Assembly (NCBI GenBank): GCA_030038765.1
Contig: JASHRA010000231.1
Coordinates: 1 to 11,368 of the forward strand
DNA: 11,368 nt
Reading direction: 5' to 3'
Origin: Candidatus Dormiibacterota bacterium
GTDB lineage: Bacteria; Chloroflexota; Dormibacteria; Aeolococcales; Bog-877
The notes under the pieces were generated by a model that was not told the origin of the DNA, ran no database searches, and saw only the letters and a program-made list of their open reading frames with translations. The position numbers and the translations under genes were made by a program. Below, one piece after another: positions 1 to 6,740 of this stretch (within the stretch, counting starts at the first letter, position 1; the number at the start of each line of letters is the position of its first letter).

Positions 1-548
1 CCCTGCCGGGCTGCGAGGTCCGGCTCACGGTGCCCGGAGACCTCCACGGCGAGGTGGGCGTGGGCCAGCCGGGCGAGCTCTGGGTGCGCAACCCGGGCGT
101 GACCCTGGGCTACCACAACCTGCCCGAGGTGACGAGGGAGCGGATCCAGGAGGGCTGGCTCGCCACCGGCGACCTGGTGCGCCGTGACCGCGACGACTAC
201 TTCTACTTCCTGGGCCGCACCGACGACCTGCTCAACGTGGGCGGCGAGAACGTCTACCCCAAGGAGGTGGAGGCGATCCTGCTGAGCCACCCCGAGGTGC
301 GGGACTGCGCCGTGGTCGGCGCCCCCCACCAGCTCAAGGGGGTGGTCCCGGTGGCGGCCGTGGTCAGGGCCGACGGCTCCTCGCTCGACGAGCAGGCCCT
401 CCGGGCCTACTTCCTGGAGCGGGGACCGGCCTACGCCCACCCGCGCCGGGTCCTCTTCCTCGACGCCATGCCGCTCGGGGGCACGGGCAAGCTCGACCGC
501 CGGGCGGTGGCGCGGCTCTTCGAGGCGGAGGACCCGGGTGCGGCCTGA
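1..548 (+). CDS. Acyl-CoA synthetase (AMP-forming), C-terminal part, 5' end outside window
   Basis: Class I adenylate-forming enzyme that activates a carboxylic acid with ATP and transfers it to CoA, in the cytoplasm. The reading frame is open from base 3 and runs off the left edge, so only the last 181 residues are seen. Visible core motifs, numbered from the first full codon: GELWVRNPGVTLGY (24-37), TGD with the ribose-binding Asp (55-57), the hinge GRTDD (71-75), GGENVYPKEVE (80-90, the A8 loop) and GGTGKLDRR (159-167) whose Lys163 is the expected catalytic lysine. The layout is that of fatty-acid or aryl-CoA ligases rather than NRPS modules, because it stops soon after the A10 lysine with no carrier domain. 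Substrate specificity lies in the missing N-terminal part. It heads a run of acyl-CoA-related genes and is followed after 76 nt by a solute-binding protein. Family assignment is secure; the acid used is unknown. Confidence 0.93.
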   Translation, partial: LPGCEVRLTVPGDLHGEVGVGQPGELWVRNPGVTLGYHNLPEVTRERIQEGWLATGDLVRRDRDDYFYFLGRTDDLLNVGGENVYPKEVEAILLSHPEVRDCAVVGAPHQLKGVVPVAAVVRADGSSLDEQALRAYFLERGPAYAHPRRVLFLDAMPLGGTGKLDRRAVARLFEAEDPGAA

Positions 549-601
549 GGTAGGGAGCGTGGCGGAGCGGACCGGTTCGATCAGCAGCGGCGTCGCGTCG
601 G

Positions 602-624
602 CGGCGTCCAAGGAGGAGACGCCG
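602..624 (+). promoter_or_regulatory. Hairpin displaying the Shine-Dalgarno in its loop, directly before the 625 start
   Basis: Bases 602-608 (CGGCGTC) pair perfectly with 618-624 (GACGCCG), leaving the 9-nt loop CAAGGAGGA. The near-perfect Shine-Dalgarno AGGAGG (611-616) lies entirely in the loop, 8 nt before the ATG at 625, and the 3' arm ends on the base before the ATG. The same CGGCGTC also occurs at 588-594, exactly 14 nt upstream, so two left arms could compete for one right arm. The ribosome-binding site decides the start of the solute-binding protein. Whether the fold regulates translation is inference. Confidence 0.55.
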
Positions 625-2436
625 ATGGAGAGAAGGAATCGATCCCTGACCGGCCGAGCCGGGCTGCTGGGCGCCGCCCTGGCGCTCCTGGGGCTCTGCC
701 TCAGCGCCGGCACGGCGGCGGCCCCGGTCGCCGCCAAGGGTGGCGGCACGGTCAGCTTCGCGCTCCCCGCGGACGAGACCTCGACCTACATATTTCCCCT
801 CCAGAGCCTGGCCGGGGCCGGTCCCGTGGACGACAACGAGTTCCAGATGCTCATGTACCTGCCCCTCTACTGGTTCGGCAAGGGCGGCCACGAGGTGGTC
901 AACTACCAGCGCAGCCTGGCCGAGGCGCCCCAGTTCTCCAACGGCGGCAAGACCGTCACCATCCACCTCAAGCACTGGGACTGGTCCGACGGGACCCCGG
1001 TCACGAGCCGGGACGTCGAGTTCTGGATGAACGAGCTGGAGGCGAACAAGGACGACTTCTACGGCTACGTCCCCGGGGAGTTCCCGGACAACGTGGTCTC
1101 CCAGTCCTACCCCGGCCCCTACACCGTGGTCCTCACCTTCAACCGCAAGTACAACCCGCTCTGGCTCCTCTACAACGAGCTGAGCGAGATCACGCCCCTG
1201 CCCCAGCAGAGCTGGGACCGGACCGCGGCCGCGGGCCCGGTCGGGGACTACGACACCAGCAGCTCCGGCGCCGTCTCCGTCTACAACTTCCTCAACGGGC
1301 AGTCGACGAACCTCTCCGGCTACCAGAGCAACCCCCTCTGGCAGGTGGTGGACGGGCCCTGGCACCTGCAGAAGTTCGACCCCACGACGCAGTACCTGGT
1401 CCTGGTTCCCAACCGCCAGTACTCGGGCTCGCCCAAGCCCACCATCTCGGCCCTGGAGGAGGTCCCCTTCACCAGCGGGGCGGCCGAGCTCAACGCCCTG
1501 CGAAGCGGCCAGATCGACTACGGCTACCTGCCGCCCAACGAGTACAGCCAGGTCGGCTACTTCCGGTCCCGCGGCTACCAGGTGGTGGCCTGGCCCCTCT
1601 GGGCCACCGCCTACGCCGTCTACAACTTCGCCAACCCCAAGGTGGGGGCGATCTTCAAGCAGCTCTACGTGCGCCAGGCGCTCCAGGAGCTGATGAACCA
1701 GCCCCAGGACGTGAGGGACGTCTGGCACGGCTACGCCGTGCCCACCTACGGGCCGGTGCCCATCTCCCCCACCAGCCCCTACACCAGCCCCAGCGAGAAG
1801 AACAGCTCCTACGGCTTCTCCGTGGCCGGGGCCCGAGCCCTGCTCACCGAGCACGGTTGGAAGGAGAGCTCGGGGGTGGACAGCTGCCAGCGCCCCGGCA
1901 GCGCCGCCGACCAGTGCGGGGCCGGGATCGCCCGGGGGGCCGCGCTCAGCTTCAAGTTCCTCTACACCTCCGGCAACACCGGCTTCACCGACGAGCTGGA
2001 GTCGCTCCAGTCCTCGGCTGCGCTGGTGGGGGTCAAGCTCACCCTCACCGAGGAGCCCTTCAACAGCGTCGAGGCCAACGCCTTCTCCTGCCAGCCCAGC
2101 AGCGGCGCCGGCTGCTCTTGGGACATCGACATGTGGGCCGGCTGGTCCTGGGACCCGGACTACCTCCCCACCGCGGACGAGATCTTCGCCACCGGCGCCG
2201 GCGGCAACCCCGGGGACTACGACAACGCCGAGGCCAACCAGCTGATCGCCGCCGAGACGGAGCAGAACGGGGTCGCGCCCATCGTCAAGGCCGACGAGTA
2301 CTTCGCCCACGACCTGCCCGTGCTCTGGACCCCGGGCTTCGACTACCAGGTCTCGGTGATCAAGGGCGACCTCAAGGGCACCCAGCCCCAGGACCCGGTG
2401 GGCAACATCTACCCCGACCAGTGGAGCATCGGCTGA
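625..2436 (+). CDS. Secreted ABC transporter solute-binding protein, family 5 (peptide/oligopeptide type)
   Basis: Extracytoplasmic solute-binding protein of the SBP_bac_5 (DppA/OppA) family, 603 residues, within the family range. It begins with a cationic n-region (ERRNR..GR) and a hydrophobic core (residues 13-28), then Ala-rich cleavage options near 31-37; the single Cys25 is preceded by L-G-L, which is a poor lipobox, so ordinary Sec secretion is favoured. The family signature is at 120-134 (WSDGTPVTSRDVEFW), after a region of Tyr/Trp-rich ligand-fold sequence (LMYLPLYWFG, 76-85). The ATG at 625 is chosen because AGGAGG lies 8 nt upstream; an in-frame GTG at 538 would overlap the ligase and put 29 unrelated residues before the signal peptide. 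No permease or ATPase gene is nearby, so it is an orphan binding protein inside an acyl-CoA gene set. Its ligand is not evident. Confidence 0.93.
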   Translation: MERRNRSLTGRAGLLGAALALLGLCLSAGTAAAPVAAKGGGTVSFALPADETSTYIFPLQSLAGAGPVDDNEFQMLMYLPLYWFGKGGHEVVNYQRSLAEAPQFSNGGKTVTIHLKHWDWSDGTPVTSRDVEFWMNELEANKDDFYGYVPGEFPDNVVSQSYPGPYTVVLTFNRKYNPLWLLYNELSEITPLPQQSWDRTAAAGPVGDYDTSSSGAVSVYNFLNGQSTNLSGYQSNPLWQVVDGPWHLQKFDPTTQYLVLVPNRQYSGSPKPTISALEEVPFTSGAAELNALRSGQIDYGYLPPNEYSQVGYFRSRGYQVVAWPLWATAYAVYNFANPKVGAIFKQLYVRQALQELMNQPQDVRDVWHGYAVPTYGPVPISPTSPYTSPSEKNSSYGFSVAGARALLTEHGWKESSGVDSCQRPGSAADQCGAGIARGAALSFKFLYTSGNTGFTDELESLQSSAALVGVKLTLTEEPFNSVEANAFSCQPSSGAGCSWDIDMWAGWSWDPDYLPTADEIFATGAGGNPGDYDNAEANQLIAAETEQNGVAPIVKADEYFAHDLPVLWTPGFDYQVSVIKGDLKGTQPQDPVGNIYPDQWSIG

Positions 2437-2437
2437 G

Positions 2438-3067
2438 GTGAGCGCCGCGGCCGCCGTCGACCACCTGATCTGGGGCGTCTCCGACCTTCGCTCCGGGGCC
2501 GAGGAGATAGCCCGGCGGCTGGGGGTCACCCCGGCCGCCGGGGGTCGCCACCCGGGACGGGGCAGCGCCAACTGCCTGCTCGGGCTGGGCGGCGGCGCCT
2601 ACCTCGAGGTGCTGGGCCCGGACCCGGGGCTGCCCCCCCAGCCCCGACTTCCCCTGGGCCTGGACCGCATCAGCGGGAACGGCCTGATCGGCTGGGCGGT
2701 CCGAACCCGGGACCTCGAGGGCGCGGCCGACTCCATGCGCCGGTCGGGCTGGGATCCGGGGGCGCTGGAGGCGATGGAGCGCCAGGCCCCGGACGGTCGG
2801 CGTCTCAGCTGGCGGCTCACCGCCCGCGAGTCCCCTGACGTGCCCGAGGCGGTGCCCTTCCTCATCGATTGGGGCGAGACCCCGCACCCCGCCAGCACCG
2901 CACCGCAGGGCGTCCGCCTGGTCCGCCTGCGCCTGGAGCACCCCCGGCCGGAGTGGCTCCGGGAGCTGCTCTCGGCCCTCGGCCTCCGCCTCGAGACCAG
3001 CGCCGCCGAGACCGTCCGCCTGGTGGCGGAGCTGAAGGGCCCAGCGGGCCCGGTGGTGCTCAGCTGA
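2438..3067 (+). CDS. Glyoxalase-like (VOC superfamily) protein
   Basis: A 209-residue protein of the glyoxalase-like domain group (Pfam Glyoxalase_3 type). The N-terminal VDHLIWGVSDL (7-17) carries His9, the usual first metal ligand. Then come GGRHPGRGSANCLLGLG (35-51) and YLEVLGPDP (55-63) with Glu57, then GWAVRTRDL (85-93), RRLSWRL (121-127) and PFLIDWGETPHPA (140-152), the order typical of the family. A second, weaker beta-alpha-beta unit follows (159-208). The GTG at 2438 is 1 nt after the preceding stop, with GGAG at 2423-2426 as a plausible though slightly distant ribosome-binding site. Members of the superfamily are metal-dependent lyases, isomerases or dioxygenases, and this subgroup has no well-fixed reaction. 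The tight junction suggests co-translation with the binding protein. Confidence 0.85.
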   Translation: MSAAAAVDHLIWGVSDLRSGAEEIARRLGVTPAAGGRHPGRGSANCLLGLGGGAYLEVLGPDPGLPPQPRLPLGLDRISGNGLIGWAVRTRDLEGAADSMRRSGWDPGALEAMERQAPDGRRLSWRLTARESPDVPEAVPFLIDWGETPHPASTAPQGVRLVRLRLEHPRPEWLRELLSALGLRLETSAAETVRLVAELKGPAGPVVLS

Positions 3068-3084
3068 GCGGCGCCGGGGCCAGC

Positions 3085-4068
3085 ATGTGGGCGGCCGTGA
3101 TCGAGGCCCACGGCGGACCCGAGCGCCTCGTCTACCGCCAGGTCGAGGCCCCCTCCCCGGCGCCCTCTGAGGTGCTGGTCCGGGTCCGCTTCTGCGCCCT
3201 CAACGCGCTCGACTACTTCGTGCGCCGGGGCGTGCCCGGGATCCGCGTCGGTCTCCCCCACGTCGGCGGTGGGGACATCGTGGGCCGGGTCGAGGTGCTG
3301 GGCCCGGGGGTGGAGCCGGCCTGGCGGGGCCAGCTGGTGCTGGTCGACCCCCTGGTCGAGGGCGCCGCCCTGGGGGAGTCGCGCTGGGGTGGCCTGGCCG
3401 AGCTGGTGGCGGTGCCCGCCGCCAACCTCATCCCCCTCCGCCCCGAGCCCGAGCACCCGGAGCGCTACGCGGCACTGCCGATCGCCTACGGCACCGCCCA
3501 CCGCATGCTCCACGGGCGCGCCCGGCTCCGGGCGGGCGAGACGCTGGCGGTGCTGGGCGCGACCGGCGGCGTGGGCGTCGCCTGCCTCCAGCTGGGACGC
3601 CTGGCGGGGGCCACCACCATCGCCTGCAGCTCCTCCCGGGAGAAGCTGGAGCGCCTCGCCCGGCTCGGGGCCGACCACCTGGTGGACACCTCCCGGCGCG
3701 ACTTCAGCGCCCAGGTCTGGGAGCTGACCGGGCGCCGCGGAGCGGACGTCGTGGTCGACTACCTGGGGCGCGACACGCTGGCCGGTTCGGTTCGCTGCAC
3801 GAGAGCCGGGGGCCGGGTCGTGGTCTGCGGCGCCAGCAGCGGAGCGGAGGCCAGCATCGACCTTCGCTACCTATGGGTGCGCGAGCTGTCCCTGCTGGGC
3901 TCCGACGGCTGGCGGAGGGAGGACCTCGACGCCCTCTGCGAGCTGGTGCGGGAGGGCCGGCTGGACCCCCTGGTGGACAGCGTCTTCCCCCTCAGCGAGG
4001 CGGCCCGAGCCCTGGCCCGGGTCGAGGACCGCCTGGCCCTCGGCAAGGTGGTGGTCGAGGTTGCCTGA
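3085..4068 (+). CDS. Zinc-free medium-chain dehydrogenase/reductase (quinone oxidoreductase-like)
   Basis: Cytoplasmic NAD(P)H-dependent oxidoreductase of the MDR superfamily, 327 residues, the usual length for the quinone oxidoreductase/enoyl reductase branch. The GroES-like N-terminal domain has FCALNALDYFVRRG (36-49) where zinc alcohol dehydrogenases have their first zinc ligands, and VGGGDIVGRV (60-69) where they have GHE, so both zinc sites appear absent. The Rossmann fold is marked by LGATGGVGVACLQLG (157-171) and the adjoining CSSSREKLERLARLGADHLVD (181-201); Ser/Arg after the second strand favours NADPH. The ATG at 3085 is used, 17 nt after the preceding stop, because the sequence reads as a canonical family start (MWAAVIEAHGGPERL); a longer frame back to 2869 would bury the gene inside the VOC gene. 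The Shine-Dalgarno is weak, consistent with coupling. It may reduce an enoyl or quinone substrate; which one is unknown. Confidence 0.9.
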   Translation: MWAAVIEAHGGPERLVYRQVEAPSPAPSEVLVRVRFCALNALDYFVRRGVPGIRVGLPHVGGGDIVGRVEVLGPGVEPAWRGQLVLVDPLVEGAALGESRWGGLAELVAVPAANLIPLRPEPEHPERYAALPIAYGTAHRMLHGRARLRAGETLAVLGATGGVGVACLQLGRLAGATTIACSSSREKLERLARLGADHLVDTSRRDFSAQVWELTGRRGADVVVDYLGRDTLAGSVRCTRAGGRVVVCGASSGAEASIDLRYLWVRELSLLGSDGWRREDLDALCELVREGRLDPLVDSVFPLSEAARALARVEDRLALGKVVVEVA

Positions 4069-4069
4069 A

Positions 4070-4489
4070 ATGGTGGTCGACCTGGACCGGCTGCAGCGGG
4101 CGCTGGAGGCGAGCCCGGTCCACCGCGCCCTGCGGATGCGCCTGGGCGAGGACCGAGGCGACCTTCGGCTGAGCGCCCAGGTGGGGGCGGAGGGGGCGCC
4201 CGACGGCCTCGGCCAGGTGGTCCACGGAGGCCTGGCCGCGACCCTGCTCGACACCGCCGCCTGCTTCGCCCTGGTCCGCGTCACCGGCCACGACTGGATC
4301 ACCGTCGACCTGCGGGTCGACTACCTGCGGCCCTTGGCGACCGGGACCCTGGAGCTGGGGACCACGGTCCTCGCCGTGGGCGCCACCCTGGCCCGGGCAC
4401 GGGCCTGGGTCAGGAGCCCCGGCGCCGAGGTGGCGGCCGAGGCGGTGGGCACCTTCCGCCGGGCCAAGGAGCTGGGCGGTGGCGGCTGA
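4070..4489 (+). CDS. PaaI-family hotdog-fold thioesterase
   Basis: A 139-residue single hotdog domain that probably hydrolyses an acyl-CoA or aryl-CoA thioester in the cytoplasm. The diagnostic helix is VVHGGLAATLLDTAA (50-64), with the oxyanion-loop HGG (52-54) and Asp61 in the position of the catalytic acid. It is followed by TVDLRVDYLRPL (78-89), the long central strand of the family, and a final strand ending VGTFRRAK. The ATG at 4070 follows the preceding stop by 1 nt, with GAGG at 4057-4060, 9 nt upstream. An in-frame TTG at 4061 is possible but adds only three residues and overlaps the reductase stop. The gene's last bases contain the ribosome-binding site of the next gene, also a thioesterase-type enzyme. 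Confidence 0.92.
   Translation: MVVDLDRLQRALEASPVHRALRMRLGEDRGDLRLSAQVGAEGAPDGLGQVVHGGLAATLLDTAACFALVRVTGHDWITVDLRVDYLRPLATGTLELGTTVLAVGATLARARAWVRSPGAEVAAEAVGTFRRAKELGGGG
4466..4471 (+). promoter_or_regulatory. Shine-Dalgarno AAGGAG for the 4479 GTG start
   Basis: AAGGAG lies inside the 3' end of the hotdog thioesterase gene, 7 nt before the GTG at 4479. It fixes the start of the downstream hydrolase within the upstream coding region and implies translational coupling across an 11-nt overlap. Confidence 0.75.
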
Positions 4490-5783
4490 GGACAGCGCCC
4501 GCCCCCGCCTGGAGGTCGGCCCCCGGCCCACCCTGGTGGACAGCGAGATCCACATCCGGGCCACCGGGCTGGCGCCGGGCGAGGCCATCCTCCGGGGGGA
4601 GCTGGTGGATGACTTCGGGCTGCGCTGGGCGAGCTGGGCCAGGTTCGCGGTCGGCCCCGATGGGAGCCTGGACCCGGGCCAGCAGGCGCCCCGCGAGGGC
4701 ACCTACGGGGGCCAGGAAGCGGAGGGCCCGCTCTGGTCGATGGTCCCGGAGTCCTGGGAGCGGGCCCAGGAGCACGGGCTCAAGCGCGGCCTTGACCCGA
4801 CCCCGCTTCGGCTGTCGGTGGAGCAGGCGAGCGAGGTGGTGGCCAGGGCCGCGACCGATCTGCTCTGGCTGGCGCCCGGCGTCGAGCAGGAGCCGGTGGG
4901 CGAGCTCGGCCTGGACGGGGTCGCCTTCACCCCGCCGGGCCCAGGGCCCTTCCCCCCGGTGCTCGTCTTCGGCGGCTCCGACGGGGGCCTTCGGCTGGAC
5001 ACGGCCGCCCTCCTGGCCGCCCACGGGTTCTTCACCCTGGCTCTCGCCTACTTCCGCCACCCCGGCCTGCCCAGGGAGCTGGTGGAGATCCCCCTCGAGT
5101 ACTTCGGCCGAGCCCTGGACTGGCTGCGCCGCGATCCCCGCTCGCAGCCCGGGCGCGGCCCCAGCGTGGTGGGACGGTCCCGCGGCGGCGAGCTGGCGCT
5201 GCTCCTGGGTGCCACTTTCCCCGAGCTCGAGGCCGTGGTGGCCTACGTGCCCAGCGCCGTCGTCCACTCCGGGATCCTGGCCGGAGCGCAGTCCTGGCAG
5301 GCGGCGGTGCCGGCCTGGACCCTGGGGGGCGAGCCGGTGCCCTTCCTCGGCCACCTCGCCCCCCAGCTGGCCGCCAGCCAGCTGGAGCCGCCCATCGCGC
5401 TCACCCCCCTCTACCTCGCCGACCTGCGCGACTGGTCCGCCGTGGAGGCGTCCGCCATCCCCCTGGAGCGGTCGAGGGCCCGGATCCTGATGCTCTCCGG
5501 GGCCGCCGACGCGATGTGGCCTTCCCCCCTGCTGGCCGAGCTGGGAATGGCCCGGCTGGCCCGGCTCGGCTCTCTCGTCCGGGCCCGCCACCTGGTCTTC
5601 CCGGAGGCGGGCCACCGCTTCGTCCTGCCCGCTCTCCCCGGCACCGTCACCGGCGGCCGCCATCCCGCCGACTCGGTGCTCTACGAGTACGGAGGCACCC
5701 CCCGGGGCAACGCCCGCGCCGGGCGACTGGCGCACCGGGCCATGCTGGAGTGGCTCGAGGGCCCGGGCGAGCCCCAGGGCTGA
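4479..5783 (+). CDS. BAAT/acyl-CoA thioesterase family alpha/beta hydrolase
   Basis: A 434-residue member of the bile acid-CoA:amino acid N-acyltransferase / type I acyl-CoA thioesterase family, matching the roughly 420-residue length of the animal enzymes I remember. The N-terminal beta-sandwich domain (about 9-130) has LVDSEIHIRATGLAPGE (19-35) and DDFGLRWASWARFAV (44-58). The C-terminal alpha/beta-hydrolase has PPVLVFGGSDGG (159-170), the nucleophile elbow GRSRGG (232-237) with Ser234, the acid SGAADAMWPS (340-349) with Asp344, and EAGHRF (376-381) with His379. The closing YGGTPRGNARAG (404-415) matches the family's C-terminal YGG motif. The nucleophile is Ser rather than Cys; in characterised relatives Cys goes with amino-acid conjugation and Ser with thioester hydrolysis, so a thioesterase is favoured. 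The GTG at 4479 overlaps the preceding gene by 11 nt. Confidence 0.9.
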   Translation: MAAEDSARPRLEVGPRPTLVDSEIHIRATGLAPGEAILRGELVDDFGLRWASWARFAVGPDGSLDPGQQAPREGTYGGQEAEGPLWSMVPESWERAQEHGLKRGLDPTPLRLSVEQASEVVARAATDLLWLAPGVEQEPVGELGLDGVAFTPPGPGPFPPVLVFGGSDGGLRLDTAALLAAHGFFTLALAYFRHPGLPRELVEIPLEYFGRALDWLRRDPRSQPGRGPSVVGRSRGGELALLLGATFPELEAVVAYVPSAVVHSGILAGAQSWQAAVPAWTLGGEPVPFLGHLAPQLAASQLEPPIALTPLYLADLRDWSAVEASAIPLERSRARILMLSGAADAMWPSPLLAELGMARLARLGSLVRARHLVFPEAGHRFVLPALPGTVTGGRHPADSVLYEYGGTPRGNARAGRLAHRAMLEWLEGPGEPQG

Positions 5784-5809
5784 GCCCGGGCCCCTGGGAA
5801 GATGGCGGG

Positions 5810-6403
5810 ATGATCTTCCGGCCCACCTTCCCGGTCCGCTCGGAGCGCCTGGCGCTGCGGCCGCTGGAGCCGGGCGACGCCGAGGCCCTCCACTCCTACC
5901 GCTCCCTGCCCCGGGTCTGCCGCTTCGTGCCCTTCGAGCCCATGGACGTCCGCACCATCGAGTCCAACATCGGCGGGGGCTGGTCGCGCCGGGCCATCGA
6001 GCGGGAGGGCGAGGCCCTCATCCTGGGCGTGGAGCTGGCCCCGAGCGGCGAGCTGGCGGGCGACGTCATGCTCCGCTGGCTGAGCGAGACCCACCGCTGC
6101 GGCGAGATCGGCTACGTCTTCCACCCCCGCTTCGAAGGCCAGGGGTACGCCACCGAGGCCGGCCGCCTCCTGCTCCGCCTCGCCTTCGAGGAGATGGGGC
6201 TGCACCGGGTCGTGGCCCGGGTCGACGCCCGCAACTCGGCCTCGGCCCGGGTCCTCCTCCGGCTCGGCATGCGCCCGGAGGCGCACCTCCTGGAGAACGA
6301 GTGGTTCAAGGGCGAGTGGAGCGACGAGCTCGACTTCGCCATCCTGGGGCGGGAGTGGCGGGGCCTGGCCGGCGAGGGGCTTAGAGAGGCCCCGCCCGGC
6401 TGA
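5810..6403 (+). CDS. GNAT N-acetyltransferase, RimJ/RimL type
   Basis: A 197-residue acetyl-CoA-dependent acetyltransferase of the RimJ/RimL group, acting on an N-terminus or small amine in the cytoplasm. It opens with SERLALRPLEPGDAEALHSY (11-30), the usual first strand and helix. Motif A is GEIGYVFHPRFEGQGYATEA (98-117), including the pyrophosphate-binding loop FEGQGYA, and motif B is VVARVDARNSASARVLLRLG (134-153) with Asn142. NEWFKGEWSDELDFAIL (163-179) is the standard C-terminal end of the group. The ATG at 5810 gives the canonical family N-terminus, 26 nt after the preceding stop; GGGAAG near 5796-5801 may serve as ribosome-binding site. It is last in the + strand cluster, and a strong hairpin follows its stop codon at once. 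Its acceptor is unknown and its link to the acyl-CoA genes may be only positional. Confidence 0.92.
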   Translation: MIFRPTFPVRSERLALRPLEPGDAEALHSYRSLPRVCRFVPFEPMDVRTIESNIGGGWSRRAIEREGEALILGVELAPSGELAGDVMLRWLSETHRCGEIGYVFHPRFEGQGYATEAGRLLLRLAFEEMGLHRVVARVDARNSASARVLLRLGMRPEAHLLENEWFKGEWSDELDFAILGREWRGLAGEGLREAPPG

Positions 6404-6438
6404 GTGAGCACGGGGCCGGGGGGTGGCCCCGCGCTCAC
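6404..6438 (+). terminator. Long GC hairpin directly after the GNAT stop, probable terminator
   Basis: Left arm 6404-6417 and right arm 6425-6438 form a 14-position stem with one A/C mismatch (GTGAGC, mismatch, then CGGGGCC pairing GGCCCCG, with GCTCAC closing the base) and a 7-nt G-rich loop (6418-6424). It begins on the base after the TGA. No U-tract follows, so it is not a classical intrinsic terminator; U-less hairpins at gene ends are common in very GC-rich bacteria and may stop transcription or protect the 3' end. Confidence 0.6.
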
Positions 6439-6740
6439 GCAGACGGACCCGGGGAAAGCCGATGGGCTACCCCGGCCAGCGGTCCTCAAGCGCCAACTGG
6501 GTCCGTTCCGGGCGGACCCCTGGCCTCAAACCTCTCCTCCTCTCCCGCGCAGCTCCTCGGCCGGGCCGGGCCGCTGCCGCGCCAAGGTTACAGCGGACTG
6601 ACGGTCACGCGCCAGCGACCGGGCGGCCCCGGCCGCCTCGAACTCAGAATCGGCGACCCCGGAGGGCCGCATGGCGGCTCTGAGCCAGCTCACAGCAGAC
6701 TCCCAGGCAACTCCCCGAGCCGGGCCCCACGCTCTAGCTC
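6439..6740. other. Non-coding spacer upstream of the GT39 gene
   Basis: About 300 bases with no gene I can support. It holds two smaller potential stems: 6499-6505 with 6513-6519 (GGGTCCG/CGGACCC, 7-nt loop) and 6622-6627 with 6632-6637 (GGCGGC/GCCGCC, 4-nt loop). A pyrimidine-rich stretch follows the first (about 6524-6550). No tRNA cloverleaf or known riboswitch core was recognised, and no convincing -35/-10 pair was found, although the promoter of the glycosyltransferase pair should lie here. The short open frames that cross this stretch look random. Confidence 0.5.

Noticed and set aside
538..624. Upstream GTG start for the solute-binding protein
   Set aside because: It would overlap the ligase end and put 29 non-signal residues before a good signal peptide; ATG 625 has AGGAGG 8 nt upstream.
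697..699. Lipoprotein lipobox at Cys25 of the solute-binding protein
   Set aside because: Position -1 is Leu rather than Gly, Ala or Ser, so lipidation is unlikely; Ala-rich Sec cleavage sites follow.
364..2571. 735-codon open frame on the - strand opposite the solute-binding protein and its flanks
   Set aside because: Antisense shadow: the + strand gene has signal peptide, family motifs and a ribosome-binding site, while this frame reads as Gly/Val/Arg-rich low-complexity protein that GC-rich third positions create.
2869..3084. N-terminal extension of the MDR reductase
   Set aside because: The extension is a shadow of the VOC gene; the reductase fold begins cleanly at the ATG at 3085.
4410..5735. 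441-codon open frame on the - strand opposite the BAAT-family gene
   Set aside because: Low-complexity shadow of a well-supported + strand gene; no recognisable domain.
6439..6740. tRNA, riboswitch or small RNA gene in the spacer
   Set aside because: Some bases resemble a T-loop on the - strand near 6640, but no cloverleaf arms could be built, and no known riboswitch core was seen.
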